Below are positions 51,647 through 60,039 of a stretch of DNA of 64,000 nt, piece after piece (the first letter of the stretch is position 1; each line of letters opens with the position of its first letter). Source of the stretch: Clostridiales bacterium (GTDB lineage Bacteria; Bacillota; Desulfotomaculia; Desulfotomaculales; VENG01); NCBI GenBank assembly GCA_016278505.1, contig JADQBQ010000036.1, positions 19,346 to 83,345 of the forward strand, in the 5' to 3' direction. The translations under genes and the position numbers were made by a program. The notes beneath the pieces are model-generated. The model made no database searches. It was given only the letters and a program-made list of their open reading frames with translations, and had not been told where the DNA came from.

Positions 51647-52831
51647 GTGATCAACATTCCCGGTCACTTAGAGAAAAGAAGCAAGAATTCGTGGACAATT
51701 GTTATGGAATTAGGCCGTGATCCGGCTACCGGAAAGAGAAAGCGAATCAAAAGGGCATTCCAAGGCAATCAGAGAGAAGCGAAAAAGGAAATGACCCGCC
51801 TCATGCACGAATTCGAGACAGGTGCCTACATTGAAACAACACAACTCAACCTTAAAGATTATCTAGAACGTTGGGTCAATGATTATGCAAAAATAAATTT
51901 GCGGCCTAAAACCTACGAGAGATATGAAGATTTAATTGGACAACACATCACCCCTGCTCTGGGAAGAATTGAACTAAGCAAATTACGTCCCATGCATTTA
52001 CAGCAATTTTATGCTCATCTATTAACTAACGGCCGATTAAACGGCCGTGGAGGACTGGCTCCAGCCACAGTACGGCAATGCCACCGTATCATTCACAGGG
52101 CGCTGGAAATGGCAGTTAAATGGCAGGTACTCACTCAGAACGCAGCTAAGGCGGTGGAGGCACCGCGGGTTCAGCGACCGGAAATAACCGTTCTAACGGA
52201 AGAGCAGATAAATATCCTATTAGACAAAGCTAGAGATACTACTTACTACTGTACTCTGGTAGTGGCTATCTACACCGGCATGCGGCGGGGCGAAATATAC
52301 GGCCTGCGCTGGAAAGATGTAGATTTTAAGAACCTAAAGGTGTCCGTAAGGCAAACGGCCCAATATAGCAAAAAACAGGGTATCATTTTTAAGGATCCTA
52401 AAACTGCAACAGGGCGCAGAAGCATTGCCATTACACCCTTTGTAGCCAAAGAACTTAAGCGCCATCAGGTTAGGCAGTCAGAAATTAAACTTTATTATGG
52501 AACACATTATGAAAATCATGATTTGGTAATTAGTCAACCAAACGGACGGCCGGCTCACCCGGATTCAATAACTTCATGGCTGGGTAAGTTTACAGAAAAG
52601 ATCGGAATTCCCCGTATTCGATTTCACGATTTGCGACACACCCACGCCAGCTTACTACTAAAACAGGGTGTCCACCCAAAGGTTGTTTCAGAACGCCTGG
52701 GCCACGCCGGGATAATTATTACACTGGACACGTACAGCCATATCCTTCCCGGCCTGCAGGAAGAAGCAATGAAAAAGTTTGATGATGCCCTTAAACAAAA
52801 CAGAGATTCAAAGGAATACCATACTATCTGA
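51647..52831 (+). CDS. int: Tyrosine-type site-specific integrase (394 aa)
   Basis: Phage integrase: AP2-like N-terminal domain (RSKNSWTIVMELGRDPATGK), core-binding domain, and catalytic residues Arg214, Lys252, His327-x-x-Arg330, His353 and Tyr363. It catalyses integration into an attachment site, here almost surely the adjacent tRNA-Arg. The GTG at 51647 is inside the AAGGGG ribosome site; the best-spaced codon is ATT at 51656, so the true start is uncertain. Confidence 0.93.
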   Translation: MINIPGHLEKRSKNSWTIVMELGRDPATGKRKRIKRAFQGNQREAKKEMTRLMHEFETGAYIETTQLNLKDYLERWVNDYAKINLRPKTYERYEDLIGQHITPALGRIELSKLRPMHLQQFYAHLLTNGRLNGRGGLAPATVRQCHRIIHRALEMAVKWQVLTQNAAKAVEAPRVQRPEITVLTEEQINILLDKARDTTYYCTLVVAIYTGMRRGEIYGLRWKDVDFKNLKVSVRQTAQYSKKQGIIFKDPKTATGRRSIAITPFVAKELKRHQVRQSEIKLYYGTHYENHDLVISQPNGRPAHPDSITSWLGKFTEKIGIPRIRFHDLRHTHASLLLKQGVHPKVVSERLGHAGIIITLDTYSHILPGLQEEAMKKFDDALKQNRDSKEYHTI

Positions 52832-52882
52832 TACGGTTTTAATAATTTGGGCACCAAATGGGCACCAAAACCAAAAAATTAA

Positions 52883-52903
52883 GCTCCGGACAATGTCCGG
52901 AGC
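52883..52903 (+). terminator. Terminator of the integrase gene
   Basis: GCTCCGGAC/GTCCGGAGC stem with loop AAT, then CTTTGATTT, directly after the integrase stop and before the tRNA 3' end. Confidence 0.7.
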
Positions 52904-52915
52904 CTTTGATTTCAC

Positions 52916-52992
<77 letters not shown>

Positions 52993-53154
52993 ATGTGACG
53001 CGGCCTGAACGGTCTTACGTTCGTTCAAGTCACACGGATTTTGTTTTTTTGACGTCCAACGGATTATTATTATATCACTAATCGAAAAAATATACAATAG
53101 CCCGGTAAATGGGTTATTTTTGCCATAGTTCGGGCTTTATTTTCGTCCTTAATG

Positions 53155-53604
53155 TTAACCTGTTTGCTTCTTACGTTGACTATTCCAGTAATAAACGGTT
53201 TTTACATTAACCCCGGCCTTGGCCGCCGCTTCCTTTGGAGTATAACCTTTATCCAATAAATTATAAACAATGGGCCGCTTTCCGTCTAACGAATTGGTAA
53301 TTGGAACGCCGTTAAGGAACGACGCAATATTGCGGGCCGCCTTGGTTATTGTTTGGTTTAGAGATTGTTGGCTTATTTCGAGATTGGCCGCCGCTTCTTG
53401 TTCGGTCAAGCCCTTTAGATAGAATTCATAAATGGCCGCCTTTTGCTTATTGGTTAGCCCGACCTTTTTGGTGGCCCTTGTAATGTCTGTAAATATTGCC
53501 ATTGCGGATTCTTTACCGTGAAACCGTTCTTCCCTTATCATATACCAATTTTGGAAAATAGTTTTTACTGCCTTTGTGCTATACTCCCACCTTTCGTTTT
53601 CCAT
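53155..53604 (-). CDS. Sigma-70 region-4-like helix-turn-helix protein (149 aa)
   Basis: Two helix-turn-helix segments: LTEQEAAANLEISQQSLNQT (about 67-87) and YTPKEAAAKAGVNVKTVYYW (about 122-142). No sigma region 2. Probably a regulator or terminase-like small protein of the 53-62 kb element. Different base composition from the genes left of tRNA-Arg. Confidence 0.6.
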   Translation of the reverse strand: MENERWEYSTKAVKTIFQNWYMIREERFHGKESAMAIFTDITRATKKVGLTNKQKAAIYEFYLKGLTEQEAAANLEISQQSLNQTITKAARNIASFLNGVPITNSLDGKRPIVYNLLDKGYTPKEAAAKAGVNVKTVYYWNSQRKKQTG

Positions 53605-53803
53605 TTTTAAGCCCTCCTATAATACCGCCAACAATGGCCCATATTAGTACCCGTTCAAAACGCTGGTAGGATTCATCCTTTTATTAAATTAAGGGTCTTG
53701 CATAACCCCACCATTACGTCACTCAAAACCTTAGAATTGGGTACAAAAAATGGCCCGGGCAATAAAGCCGGGCCGTTGGTTGTAGTTGGTTCTAACTTGC
53801 AAA

Positions 53804-53852
53804 TTAACTTTCAAATTGTAGGTTAATTTTCAAATTGTAGATTAACTTTCAA
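53804..53852. repeat. 19-bp direct repeats with the GTTAACTTTCAA motif
   Basis: Three units beginning TTAACTTTCAA, TTAATTTTCAA and TTAACTTTCAA at 53804, 53823 and 53842, exactly 19 bp apart. They lie just past the end of the gene at 53853. Iteron-like spacing. Confidence 0.75.
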
Positions 53853-54089
53853 TTATCCAACTCTATCAAAAGGGCCGCTGGTATCGGGATATAAACCGCC
53901 GTTCCTTGCTTTCGCCGTCGTCAAATCCATGATACCGGTTAACTCAAAATAAAACTTCCTTTCCATATCGTTCAAAGTTAAATGGCCGCCGTATAGACGC
54001 CGTAAAGCCTTAACCTTGGCGTCATTAAGGCCCGCTATGGGGTCGCCCGCCTTTTCCCGCCAAAACTCCAAGTCAATAAGGACGGGCAT
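53853..54089 (-). CDS. Small protein of unknown function (78 aa)
   Basis: MPVLIDLEFWREKAGDPIAG, then a region rich in charged helices (LNDMERKFYFELTGIMDLTT). ATG right after the previous gene's stop. Function unknown. Confidence 0.5.
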   Translation of the reverse strand: MPVLIDLEFWREKAGDPIAGLNDAKVKALRRLYGGHLTLNDMERKFYFELTGIMDLTTAKARNGGLYPDTSGPFDRVG

Positions 54090-54370
54090 TATTTCCCGTC
54101 CCTATTGTCCTTGTCGTTCTTGTCAACGTTCAGATTATAGCCGCTTTGGGTGTTAGCGTCTTCTTCGGTTTGACGTTCGGCGTCAACCTGTTTGAATCCT
54201 GCTTCTAATAGTTCCATAGGTGACGCTTCATTGTTGGTTATTCGTTCCTTACGCGCTTTGTCTTCGGCCTTGGTCGCTTCGTCATTATGGGTAATGTCGT
54301 CTTTATAGTTGCCGCTTAGTTTTTTATAACCCTCTGCAAACATTTCAACCGGTCTTTTTTTATCTCCCAT
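54089..54370 (-). CDS. Acidic/charged small protein (93 aa)
   Basis: Low-complexity and charged throughout (DEATKAEDKARKERITNNEA), with no recognised fold. ATG with AAGGAGGACGC upstream. Co-translated with its neighbours. Confidence 0.45.
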   Translation of the reverse strand: MGDKKRPVEMFAEGYKKLSGNYKDDITHNDEATKAEDKARKERITNNEASPMELLEAGFKQVDAERQTEEDANTQSGYNLNVDKNDKDNRDGK

Positions 54371-54509
54371 TTTTAGCGTCCTCCTTCTTACCTAATTTTT
54401 TGTCTTTATTTACCTTTCTATTAAACCGTTCAATCAGTTCGTTAATGTCTTCGGCAACGCGTTTGCCGGTTTCGTCTTCAAAATATCGACGTACAACTTT
54501 AACGCCCAT
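54360..54509 (-). CDS. Small charged protein (49 aa)
   Basis: MGVKVVRRYFEDETGKRVAE, then lysine-rich tail. ATG at 54509; its stop overlaps the next gene's start by 11 bp. Looks like a small DNA- or RNA-binding protein. Confidence 0.5.
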   Translation of the reverse strand: MGVKVVRRYFEDETGKRVAEDINELIERFNRKVNKDKKLGKKEDAKNGR

Positions 54510-54523
54510 AACTAACCAACTCC

Positions 54524-55317
54524 TTAACGAATTGCAAGTTCACTATCCCCTTCGGGTAATGTCCCGTCCTCCAGATATTGTCTGACCCATTTTTCAACCT
54601 TACCGGAATTTAACGCGGTCTTCACTTCGTCGTCGCGGATATTGTACGGCTCATACTGCCCGACGTTATACTTCACGTTGACGGGCAAGGTGAATTTTGA
54701 TACATAAGGGGAACCCTCTTTGCCGGTGGCCTGCTTTTGGGCTTTATTGGCCGTTTCGTGGGCCATTGCTACCTTCTTGTTAATTTCATGGCATTTCAAA
54801 ATGGCTTCTAAATACTTCGCTTTTGCGGCCATCACTTCTCGGGCTTGGGCTTCGAATTCTTCCCGGGCGTCCTCTTTTACTTGTGCGGCGTATTCTTTGA
54901 CCTTTGGCAAGTAATCTTTCAATTCCCTATTTTTGGCATTTTGAACAACTTCAATTTTGTTGTCAATTTCGGCATAGTCCTTTTTCAATTTCTCAACTTC
55001 CGCCCCAACCTTATCTTTACCGGCGGGCCTTTCTCCCGTCATTGCTTCCTGCTCTAGTAATTCCCTATATTCCTTTTGTTTAGCGTTCAGTTGTTCAAAG
55101 AGTTGTTCCCGTTCGTTTTCCAGTTCTTCCAACCTTGATTTCACTGCGAAAAGTTCAAATTTAAGCGTCTGTTGTCCATATATAGTTAAGAGCAAATTTT
55201 TGACGGTTATATATTGTAGTTGATTTATGCAAAATAGGGTTTCTGCAGCTAAATCAACCTTGTATTAAACTTATTAACCATTTCAAAAAACTTGTCCGCG
55301 CGTGTAGTGTTAGCCAT
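54524..55317 (-). pseudogene. Coiled-coil protein gene with one frameshift
   Basis: Starts at ATG 55317 (MANTTRADKFFEMVNKFNT) overlapping the XRE gene by 8 bp. It hits a stop after 22 codons; adding one A near 55268 keeps the reading frame through VDLAAETLFCINQLQYITVK into a long coiled coil (RLEELENEREQLFEQLNAKQ) ending at 54524. The full product would be about 264 aa. Either one indel (mutation or sequencing error) or a frameshift site. Downstream part alone could start at TTG 55195. Confidence 0.6.
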
Positions 55318-55606
55318 TTCCTTTTACCCCCTCTTTTAGTATAGATTTTAATTTACTCGGCTTTAGTTCTATACCGGTCACGACTTCGTATGCCCGGCGG
55401 ATTTCCCGTAAAGCTTCGGGCGTCAACCCAAAAGCGGCGACAAACTCCCTTTCTAATTTTGACCCTTCAAGCTTGTCGCGGTTTAACTCACAACGGTTGA
55501 TAACGGTTCGGCTAACGCCGGTTATTGCGGAAATGTCATATACGGTTAACCCATTGGCAACGCGGATAAAACGCATAACTTCCGGTGTCAAGCGTTCTTC
55601 TTCCAT
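55310..55606 (-). CDS. XRE-family regulator (98 aa)
   Basis: Helix-turn-helix: FIRVANGLTVYDISAITGVSRTVINRCELNRDKL. ATG behind GGAGGG. Related in style to the second XRE protein at 59686-59964; both lie within the compositionally odd element. Confidence 0.75.
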   Translation of the reverse strand: MEEERLTPEVMRFIRVANGLTVYDISAITGVSRTVINRCELNRDKLEGSKLEREFVAAFGLTPEALREIRRAYEVVTGIELKPSKLKSILKEGVKGNG

Positions 55607-56147
55607 TGGTTGGCCCTCCTTTGTCTTAAATATTTTTATAAAATTAGGAACGTTTTCCCATTAACCACAAAAAGAATTAAACCGGTATAAATAAAATATA
55701 CCGGACGGTTATAACACATTTGAAGGTTAAACTTTTAGGAGGAATTACTTTATGAAACTTATGCAAACGGACAAACGCGCATAAAGCAATTAGAAAAGGG
55801 CGTAATTTAGAACAACCGAAACCCCGTCCTTTAAAGGTTAGCCGGTTGCAAAACTTAAAGGAGAAAAGGGTTTATTTGACCCTCTACCCACTAGTCTTTC
55901 TATGGGCCATTTTTACAAGTTGTAAAGGGAAAATATTCTAAAATTTGGCCCGGGGAATGTTTATTGATAATAATTATTTATAGATTTGCCATTATTGATA
56001 AACTTTACTTATAATTGGAATTGACTTGAAAGTTAACGTTCAACCTTACCCGAATAATAACCCGGGCGGCATGGCCCGGGCTTAGTTTGTTTAATTTTTC
56101 CGCCCCTTCAAAATTGGGGGCCGGGAACGGGCCGTTAAGCCCGTCCC
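55607..56147. other. Gene-free stretch of the odd element
   Basis: No convincing gene. It contains a GTTAACTTTCAA-type motif in reverse (56026-56037, TTGAAAGTTAAC) and a variant (55720-55730). A plus-strand ATG at 55752 behind AGGAGG reads only ten codons. Confidence 0.55.
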
Positions 56148-56975
56148 TTATATTGCAGACATTTCTTCCATTTCCATTTCCTCTAATTCTCCCATTTCTA
56201 CCAATGCGCCCAAGTAATCGAAGTATTCCGCCCTCTTTAAAACTTCATGCAATACTTCCGGGTGCAAGCGGAATTCCGAACCAACGCCGTTTTTAACATT
56301 GGCTTCCAGTAATGGCCGCCCGTCTTCCATTTCAATATTGGTCAATTCCTCAATTTCCAGTTGGATTGTCCGGCGGGAAACGTCGTTAATTTCCGCTAAA
56401 TCGACTTGGGTTATTTTTACAAAGTCTTCCCCGTCTTCGTCCATTAACGGGGCCAATGAGCATAAAAGCCGGTATGACCCTAAAGTAATAGTTTTGCCCT
56501 TTATTTGTTCAAGTCTTAAAATCTTTCTTTCGCCGCCAAGTAATTTATAAACGACGTTGTTATTGGCGTCAAAATAAACGTCCTTGTTGTAGTCAGTCCC
56601 TTTATAATCCGAATCACTGTAAATAGTGACAAGCTTTTCCCGGTCGACAAAACCAATAAAATCGGCGTTCTTAATGTCGGCGTCGTCGCCTTCTTCCAGT
56701 TGGCCGCCTTCCGTTTCGTCGCCTTCCATTTGTCGTTTTTTCAATTCTTCCTTAAATTCGGCGGCTTGGGCTTCGTCTTCTTCGGTTACGTCAATACAGT
56801 TAATCAATTGTTTTATTTCGTCGTCGCTTGCCCGTCTAATATCGTCGAACAAAACTTCAAATGTCGTTTGCCTTGCTATTTCCCTATTTTTGAAAGATAA
56901 CCCAAACAAACAACTTTTTGCCCCTTCTCCTATATTACCGCCCAACTCTGCAACCTTCTCTAAATTAAGTTTCAT
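56148..56975 (-). CDS. Winged-helix protein (275 aa), Rep-associated type
   Basis: C-terminal winged helix: FVKITQVDLAEINDVSRRTI, then QLEIEELTNIEMEDGRPLLE, which resembles the helix found in the two Rep-like proteins at 57588 and 59178. The N-terminal part is acidic. ATG at 56975 after GGGGG with a nine-base spacer. Confidence 0.6.
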   Translation of the reverse strand: MKLNLEKVAELGGNIGEGAKSCLFGLSFKNREIARQTTFEVLFDDIRRASDDEIKQLINCIDVTEEDEAQAAEFKEELKKRQMEGDETEGGQLEEGDDADIKNADFIGFVDREKLVTIYSDSDYKGTDYNKDVYFDANNNVVYKLLGGERKILRLEQIKGKTITLGSYRLLCSLAPLMDEDGEDFVKITQVDLAEINDVSRRTIQLEIEELTNIEMEDGRPLLEANVKNGVGSEFRLHPEVLHEVLKRAEYFDYLGALVEMGELEEMEMEEMSAI

Positions 56976-57050
56976 AAAATAAAACCCCCAAATAAGATTT
57001 TTATACTTGCGGCGGCCTGTTATTTCCGCCGTTCCCCTTCTATAGTCCAA

Positions 57051-57587
57051 TGCCGTTTATAGGTTCCGGTTGTGACGGTAAAATAAAAAAAAGACCGTAA
57101 AACGGCCTAAAAATTTATTTGGAAAATATTTACTTGTAATTGCTGGTTAACTTTCAATAAGTCAATATTTCGGCCTTCATAATTGACCTACAATACCCCG
57201 GCAAATAAACGCCCCTATAGATTCGTCATATTTTAAATTTAAACGCCACACAATTAATTCTGTAAAGTCTCTATAGGATTGAAACGAATTAGTTTACCCT
57301 ATTTGGTTGGTTAATTGGTTGACCTTCCCATATTGTATTAAACGTTAGTATATAGTTTGAAGCGTTATAAATAATATATTACTTTAGACGACAATAGCGT
57401 CGTGTACCCCGTCAATAGCGTCGGGGTCGTTCAAACCGGCCTTAACGTCTAATTAAAATGGCCCGGGAACATTGGGTTGGAAAGGGAATGTAGAATTTAC
57501 ATCCCCTTTAATCCGTCCATACATTGTATTCAATAGCCCCGGTCTAATTCAATATTAGACGTATTATTCCCGGGCCTTGTTGGGCGT
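57051..57587. other. Gene-free stretch with motif and twin hairpins
   Basis: GTTAACTTTCAA at 57146-57157. Near 57340-57360 an AT-rich TATATAGTTTG segment leads to hairpins ACGAC-N6-GTCGT (57388-57403) and ACCCCG-N10-CGGGGT (57406-57427). The same arrangement recurs at 61755-61859. Confidence 0.6.
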
Positions 57588-59129
57588 TTAATATGCGAAC
57601 GAATCAAATAGTTCAACCCCGTCAATATTGTCTTCAAATTTATGCTTGTCTTCAATTATTGTTACAATAGTTGGCAAACCGCGTTCCTTGCGCCCCTCTA
57701 TTATTTCTTTGGTTTCTTCTACAAAAGTTACGCGGCCACAAGCTAAAATAAGAAACGGGGTTTGTTCCCACATTTCGGAAGTACAATTAAACGTGTCAAT
57801 TATAATCCCTAAATTATCGCCGGGCGTTTCTTCCCCTTTTAAACAACGGGTTAATTTTGCTTTGATATATTCGGTCATTAGAACGTTGTTGATTACTTCA
57901 TGGGCTTTTATGGTTCTGTCGTCGTTTCTTGCTTTATATTCCGAAAAGATACCGTAAAGACATAAACTTTTTCCGCTTTCAACATTTGCAAGGATATTAG
58001 AACAATATTCTTTTATAGTTTCAATAGCTTCGGGCCTTGCCTTTGCGGGCAACCTTTCGGCCAAATTGTCGGCGGTTATCGCTTCCGTTACGTTCGCCGC
58101 CGTCAATTCCTCATTTGCTTTTTTATACCCCTTACATTCGTGGCTACAATTGGCATTGCAAGCCCCTTTTAATATACAGTTTATTTCGCCGCTTTCGTTG
58201 GCCTTGACGGGGGCGGCGGAACCCTCTTTTCCTTTACTGCCTTCAACCTCTTTATTACTACCTTCAATACCTTTATTACTGCCTTCAAAATTTCCTTGGC
58301 TATTATTTGCGTCTTTACTGGTATTAACGTTTAAACCGTTTTGAACGTCTTTACTGGTATTAAAGTCTTTAAGGTTCTTACAATTATTCCCTTCCCCCTT
58401 ATCCCTTTTGTAATTACCTACAATATCCTTATCGGGGTTTGGGTCGGCGTCATTACCGAAGGTAATATTATTATTCTTATTTGGTTCTTCTTTTGTATGG
58501 TTATTCTTACATGGTTCTTCTTCGTGTAACCCCATGTTCCCAACCCTCTGTAACCCCGTATTCCCTACCCCCTTGTAACTACGTGTTCCCAACCCTTGTG
58601 AACTTTGGGCCGGGTTAAGGTCAGAATTATCGTGGGGTTGTAACCCCGTATTCCCTACCCGTGGACAATTTTGGTCATTATCGTTATTGTCAGCGTTGTC
58701 GTAGGGTTGTGAACCCATATTCCCAACCCCTCCATTTTTACCAGAGTGTAACCCCGTGTTCCCTACCTCCGGTTTAAAGTCAAAAATGCCAATACCGGCA
58801 TTGGGGTTGATAGTGTAAACCGGGCGAATTCCGCTGGAGTAATTTTCCCATTCGCGGGTTAAAACGGGGTTGCCGTCGTCAAGTTTAATTTCCAATAATT
58901 GTTTGATATACTTGTTCATTGTTTTACGGGAACAACCGCAAACGTTGGCAAGGGTTTCTTGCCCCGGGTAACATTGGCCCTTATTGTCCATATACGCGGC
59001 AATTGCGATTAAAACGCCGTAAAGCTTCGGGCCAACTTTGGCGATTGTATGCCCTTGGCGTACTGGTTCAACATAAACCCTTAAAAAAATGTCTTCCTTT
59101 TGTCCGTCTTTTCTTAGTTTGTCCGTCAT
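57588..59129 (-). CDS. Rep-like winged-helix protein with internal repeats (513 aa)
   Basis: N-terminal winged helix (YGVLIAIAAYMDNKGQCYPG, then ETLANVCGCSRKTMNKYIKQ) of the type in phage and plasmid replication proteins. The middle region is a set of repeats: VGNTGLQ/H at least six times, then NTSKD and GSNKE/EGSNK repeats. The C-terminal domain (about 380-513) is unrecognised and has regular alpha/beta segments. ATG with GGAGG upstream. The DNA encoding VGNTGL is itself a near-perfect 22-bp iteron. Confidence 0.65.
   Translation of the reverse strand: MTDKLRKDGQKEDIFLRVYVEPVRQGHTIAKVGPKLYGVLIAIAAYMDNKGQCYPGQETLANVCGCSRKTMNKYIKQLLEIKLDDGNPVLTREWENYSSGIRPVYTINPNAGIGIFDFKPEVGNTGLHSGKNGGVGNMGSQPYDNADNNDNDQNCPRVGNTGLQPHDNSDLNPAQSSQGLGTRSYKGVGNTGLQRVGNMGLHEEEPCKNNHTKEEPNKNNNITFGNDADPNPDKDIVGNYKRDKGEGNNCKNLKDFNTSKDVQNGLNVNTSKDANNSQGNFEGSNKGIEGSNKEVEGSKGKEGSAAPVKANESGEINCILKGACNANCSHECKGYKKANEELTAANVTEAITADNLAERLPAKARPEAIETIKEYCSNILANVESGKSLCLYGIFSEYKARNDDRTIKAHEVINNVLMTEYIKAKLTRCLKGEETPGDNLGIIIDTFNCTSEMWEQTPFLILACGRVTFVEETKEIIEGRKERGLPTIVTIIEDKHKFEDNIDGVELFDSFAY
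58525..58767. repeat. 22-bp iteron-like repeats inside the Rep-like gene
   Basis: Six copies of TGTAACCCCGTATTCCCTAC or close variants at 58525, 58549, 58574, 58639, 58708 and 58747. Spacings are irregular beyond the first three. They encode V-G-N-x-G-L; origin-type iterons inside a rep gene are known in plasmids and phages. Confidence 0.7.
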
Positions 59130-59177
59130 TGTTACAACCTCCTTTGAAAGTTAAAACCCGGGTTTGTGGCCCGGGTC

Positions 59178-59636
59178 TTATTCGTTAGTCTTGTAAATGA
59201 TTCGTTCGCGTTCAATTATTCGTATTGTTTCGCCGTGGTTTATTGTTTCTTTATGGCTTATTGTTTCTTTGGCCGGGCCTTGGTCGTTGTCGGCTTGACT
59301 TACGTTTTCGTTTGAATCGGCAGTACAAAAACCGGCCCCGGGCATTACTTTGTAAATTGATTGCCATTTACCATTTTTAAAAGTCTTTTCGCGGGTAACG
59401 ACCGGCGAACCGTCTTCGAATCTAAAGTTTAACAATTTATTTACCCGGCGTACTGCCGCACTTTTACTGTCTAACTTTAACAACTTGCCTATTTCCTTTT
59501 GTGATAGTCGACAATAACCGTCCTTGTCCATGAACCGGGCCAATATGGTTAACGTTTGCCAATTTTCGGCCCCTAATTCTCCAACAACCCCGTTGTCAAC
59601 AGCCTTATGCAATACTTTAAAAGTATAACCTTCCAT
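59178..59636 (-). CDS. Winged-helix protein related to the Rep-like protein (152 aa)
   Basis: The first 100 residues (LTILARFMDKDGYCRLSQKE, then IGKLLKLDSKSAAVRRVNKL) align in style with the Rep-like protein's N-terminal domain, including the DG-P-V-TRE turn. Ends ETIRIIERERIIYKTNE. ATG behind AGGAGG. Confidence 0.6.
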   Translation of the reverse strand: MEGYTFKVLHKAVDNGVVGELGAENWQTLTILARFMDKDGYCRLSQKEIGKLLKLDSKSAAVRRVNKLLNFRFEDGSPVVTREKTFKNGKWQSIYKVMPGAGFCTADSNENVSQADNDQGPAKETISHKETINHGETIRIIERERIIYKTNE

Positions 59637-59685
59637 AGTTTGAAAACCTCCTTTAAAAATTTACCCGTTATTGTGGCCCGGGCGG

Positions 59686-59964
59686 TTAATTGTTGTGGCC
59701 GTCGCCGTTGTCGTTAAGAATCGCTTGTATTTCGTCGGTTATTTCAAGCATCTTATTCAATTGGTTATTTGTAAGCCCAAAAGCTTTAATGACTTGCTTT
59801 TCAACGTCTTCCGTTAGGTTGGCAATACCTACTTCAATACGCCTGATTAATTCAATGGTAACGCCGCAACGTTTGGCAAGTTCCAACTTCGTTAACCCCA
59901 AAATTGAACGAATAGTTTTGACGTCATACGCGGTTAAGACCTTCGCTTTGCTTTTTACTGGCAT
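59686..59964 (-). CDS. XRE-family regulator (92 aa)
   Basis: Helix-turn-helix: IRSILGLTKLELAKRCGVTIELIRRIEVGIANLTE. ATG at 59964 after GGGAGGG with seven bases spacing. First gene of the minus-strand run of the odd element. Confidence 0.78.
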   Translation of the reverse strand: MPVKSKAKVLTAYDVKTIRSILGLTKLELAKRCGVTIELIRRIEVGIANLTEDVEKQVIKAFGLTNNQLNKMLEITDEIQAILNDNGDGHNN

Positions 59965-60039
59965 ATATAAACCCTCCCTTTTGTATTGGCCGTTATATTG
60001 GCCTTCATTGAACAAATAAACCAACAAAGATAAAAACAA

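Noticed and set aside
58525..58767. CRISPR array.
   Set aside because: Repeats lie inside a coding frame, vary in sequence, and spacers are of uneven length with no cas genes nearby.
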